DNA from: Candidatus Poribacteria bacterium
Lineage (GTDB): Bacteria; Poribacteria; WGA-4E; PCPOR2b
DNA length: 6,897 nucleotides
Assembly: GCA_027296925.1 (NCBI GenBank)
Contig: JAPUIP010000067.1
Coordinates: 1-6,897 of the forward strand
Direction of reading: 5' to 3'
In this document: one piece after another, positions 5,620-6,897 of the stretch
How positions within the stretch are numbered: position 1 is the first letter of the stretch
Layout: the number at the start of each line of letters is the position of its first letter
Made by a program: the position numbers and the translations under genes
Notes under the pieces: generated by a model
Told to the model about the DNA's origin: nothing
The model's input: the letters and a program-made list of their open reading frames with translations, nothing else
Databases searched by the model: none

Positions 5620-6744
5620 ATGACAGTATCTGTATGGCAGGAAATACCCGAGCCGATTCAAGCGGAGCATGACGACGTCGTCATCGGCGCCGGCATTGTA
5701 GGTTCTTACACCGCCACGTGCCTTCGAGAACGTGGTCGGGATGTGGCGTTGGTGGATGCGCGGTTTCCCGCGGCTGGGGCATCCGGGCGTAACGCCGGCT
5801 TTGTTCTGACCGCGCAGCGCGAGACCTATCCAGAGCTCATCAGGCAGGTGGGCCGCGAAGCGGCTCGCGAGATTTTGGCCATGGTACGCGATAACGTGAC
5901 GCGGATGCGCACGCTGGCAAAAGGGTTCAACGTGCCGCTGGAGGAGGGTGCAATTCATCTGGCGGAGACGGCCGCCGAAGCACGCGAGTTGGAACACTGG
6001 GCTCGCGAACTCGAAGCAGACGGTACGACAGTTGAGTTTGCACATCGCGACCCTTATGGCACGGGATACGCCGCGATGATGCAAGTCGAAAACGATTGTA
6101 TGGTGCATCCCGCGCGTCTGACGGAGGCGATTGCCGCCGCGTCCGGCGTCACGCTTTATGACCACAACGAGGTCTACGCGATTGAGCCGGCAAGCGATCA
6201 CCTCATTGTCCGTGGACGTCGAGTGCACATCCGCTGTCGGCAGGTTTACATCGCTACCAACGGCTACAGCGCAGATCTGCATCCCTATCTGCGCCGCATC
6301 GTACGCCCGGTGCGAGGACAGATTCTCGTAACCACGCCGGTGCAGTGTATCCTCAGTGTTGCGGGCATCACCGAAAACCATTACTTCCGACAGCTCCCCG
6401 ATGGGCGCCTGTTAATCGGCGGGGCGCGGGCGTTTTTTGAGGCACAGGAGTACACCGCCGAAGACACCGTAACGCCAAACCTGCACGTGAATCTGGCGAA
6501 CTATCTGCGGCACTGGTTTCCAGACGTCGAATTTGAAATCGAACGGCAGTGGGCAGGCATCCACGGTTTCACGCCGGATCGTCGCGTCGCCATCGGTTTC
6601 ATCCCGAACGAAAAGCGCATCGCCTTTGCCGTGGGATTCAGTGGCTATGGCAACTCGATTGGTCTCGTGGCCGCTGAGCGCATGGTGGAGTTGGCGATGG
6701 ACGATCGGGATGCCGGGCCGCTGTCTGCCTTGCGCTTCCCCTAG
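5620..6744 (+). CDS. DAO-family FAD-dependent amine/amino-acid oxidoreductase
   Basis: A 374-residue flavoprotein of the D-amino-acid oxidase / glycine oxidase / gamma-glutamylputrescine oxidase superfamily, predicted to oxidise a C-N bond to an imine that hydrolyses to an oxo product. The Rossmann dinucleotide motif is DDVVIGAGIVGSYTATCLRE (18-37), with acidic D46 at the end of strand 2. The family signature GASGRNAGFVLTA (53-65) follows. The substrate-domain segment WAGIHGFTPDRRVAIGFIP (311-329) and C-terminal FAD motif VGFSGYGNSIGLVAAERMVELAM (338-360) complete the fold. There is no signal peptide or transmembrane helix. GASGRN recalls PuuB-type enzymes, but this protein is shorter than PuuB. 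AGGAGGT (5601-5607) lies 12 bases before the ATG, a long spacer, but no other in-frame ATG is available after TGA at 5599. Ninety-two bases separate it from the PLP gene. Substrate unknown. Confidence 0.9.
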   Translation: MTVSVWQEIPEPIQAEHDDVVIGAGIVGSYTATCLRERGRDVALVDARFPAAGASGRNAGFVLTAQRETYPELIRQVGREAAREILAMVRDNVTRMRTLAKGFNVPLEEGAIHLAETAAEARELEHWARELEADGTTVEFAHRDPYGTGYAAMMQVENDCMVHPARLTEAIAAASGVTLYDHNEVYAIEPASDHLIVRGRRVHIRCRQVYIATNGYSADLHPYLRRIVRPVRGQILVTTPVQCILSVAGITENHYFRQLPDGRLLIGGARAFFEAQEYTAEDTVTPNLHVNLANYLRHWFPDVEFEIERQWAGIHGFTPDRRVAIGFIPNEKRIAFAVGFSGYGNSIGLVAAERMVELAMDDRDAGPLSALRFP

Positions 6745-6812
6745 TTGTGCGGGGCTACAGCCGGCGTTCCTGCCTCTCATTTCGACACACAACTAATCTT
6801 GGAGGAAATCAG

Positions 6813-6897
6813 ATGAAACTCGCAGATATGATTATCGCTGAAGCAAGAGAACGGGGGCTACGCCATTTCTTTGGACTCCCCGGGGGCGGTTCTCCAC
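6813..6897 (+). CDS. Thiamine-diphosphate-dependent enzyme, N-terminal fragment (runs off the window)
   Basis: Only the first 28 codons are present. MKLADMIIAEARERGLRHFFGLPGGGSP matches the start of the N-terminal (Pyr) domain of the acetolactate synthase / benzoylformate decarboxylase / phosphonopyruvate decarboxylase family, in which a helix is followed by a hydrophobic strand and G-x-PGG. GGAGG at 6801-6805 gives a strong Shine-Dalgarno site with a 7-base spacer. It lies 68 bases after the FAD gene, probably in the same transcript. The catalytic Glu and the ThDP-binding domain lie beyond the window, so the subfamily (synthase or decarboxylase) cannot be decided. Confidence 0.75.
   Translation, partial: MKLADMIIAEARERGLRHFFGLPGGGSP

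Noticed and set aside
5545..6381. Reverse-strand open frame of 278 codons across the FAD gene
   Set aside because: The opposite strand encodes an unmistakable DAO-family protein. The reverse frame is rich in Arg, His and Cys with no domain and no good ribosome site.

Overview
The window is a one-directional (+ strand) metabolic gene cluster from an unidentified bacterium with moderate to high GC content. It holds six complete genes and the start of a seventh. Each gene has a purine-rich Shine-Dalgarno site (AGGAGG or a variant) except the fifth. Two phytanoyl-CoA-dioxygenase-like genes lie next to a third 2-oxoglutarate oxygenase, and the intergenic DNA is rich in palindromic repeats. This resembles large-genome uncultured lineages such as Poribacteria-type or Chloroflexota-type bacteria, but that assignment is a low-confidence inference. 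No rRNA, tRNA, CRISPR array or transposase gene is visible.

Layout. Positions 1-222 are non-coding and mostly occupied by an inverted-repeat element (14-171). Positions 223-1089 and 1183-1989 encode two different PhyH-family Fe(II)/2-oxoglutarate dioxygenases with intact iron and 2-oxoglutarate ligands. A possible intrinsic terminator follows at 2056-2073. Positions 1990-2354 are a 365-base gap containing what looks like a complete 224-bp non-autonomous mobile element (2098-2321). It has near-perfect terminal inverted repeats, a 7-bp flanking direct repeat (TACAGGA) and several internal hairpins. Its right edge lies 33 bases upstream of the next start codon. Positions 2355-6897 carry a tightly spaced run: a TauD/TfdA-like oxygenase, a sugar-phosphate-isomerase-like TIM barrel, a diaminopropionate-ammonia-lyase-like PLP enzyme, a DAO-family FAD oxidoreductase, and the first 28 codons of a thiamine-diphosphate enzyme.

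How the genes may work together (inference). Three iron oxygenases could hydroxylate or oxidatively trim a substrate. The FAD amine/amino-acid oxidoreductase and the PLP lyase would remove nitrogen and give 2-oxo acids. The ThDP enzyme would then decarboxylate or condense the 2-oxo acid. I do not recognise a characterised pathway with this exact gene set, and the substrate cannot be read from the sequence. The isomerase-like protein appears to lack most of the acidic metal ligands of its family. The PLP enzyme carries Ser where the E. coli diaminopropionate ammonia-lyase has a catalytic Asp. Both points suggest chemistry different from the family prototypes.
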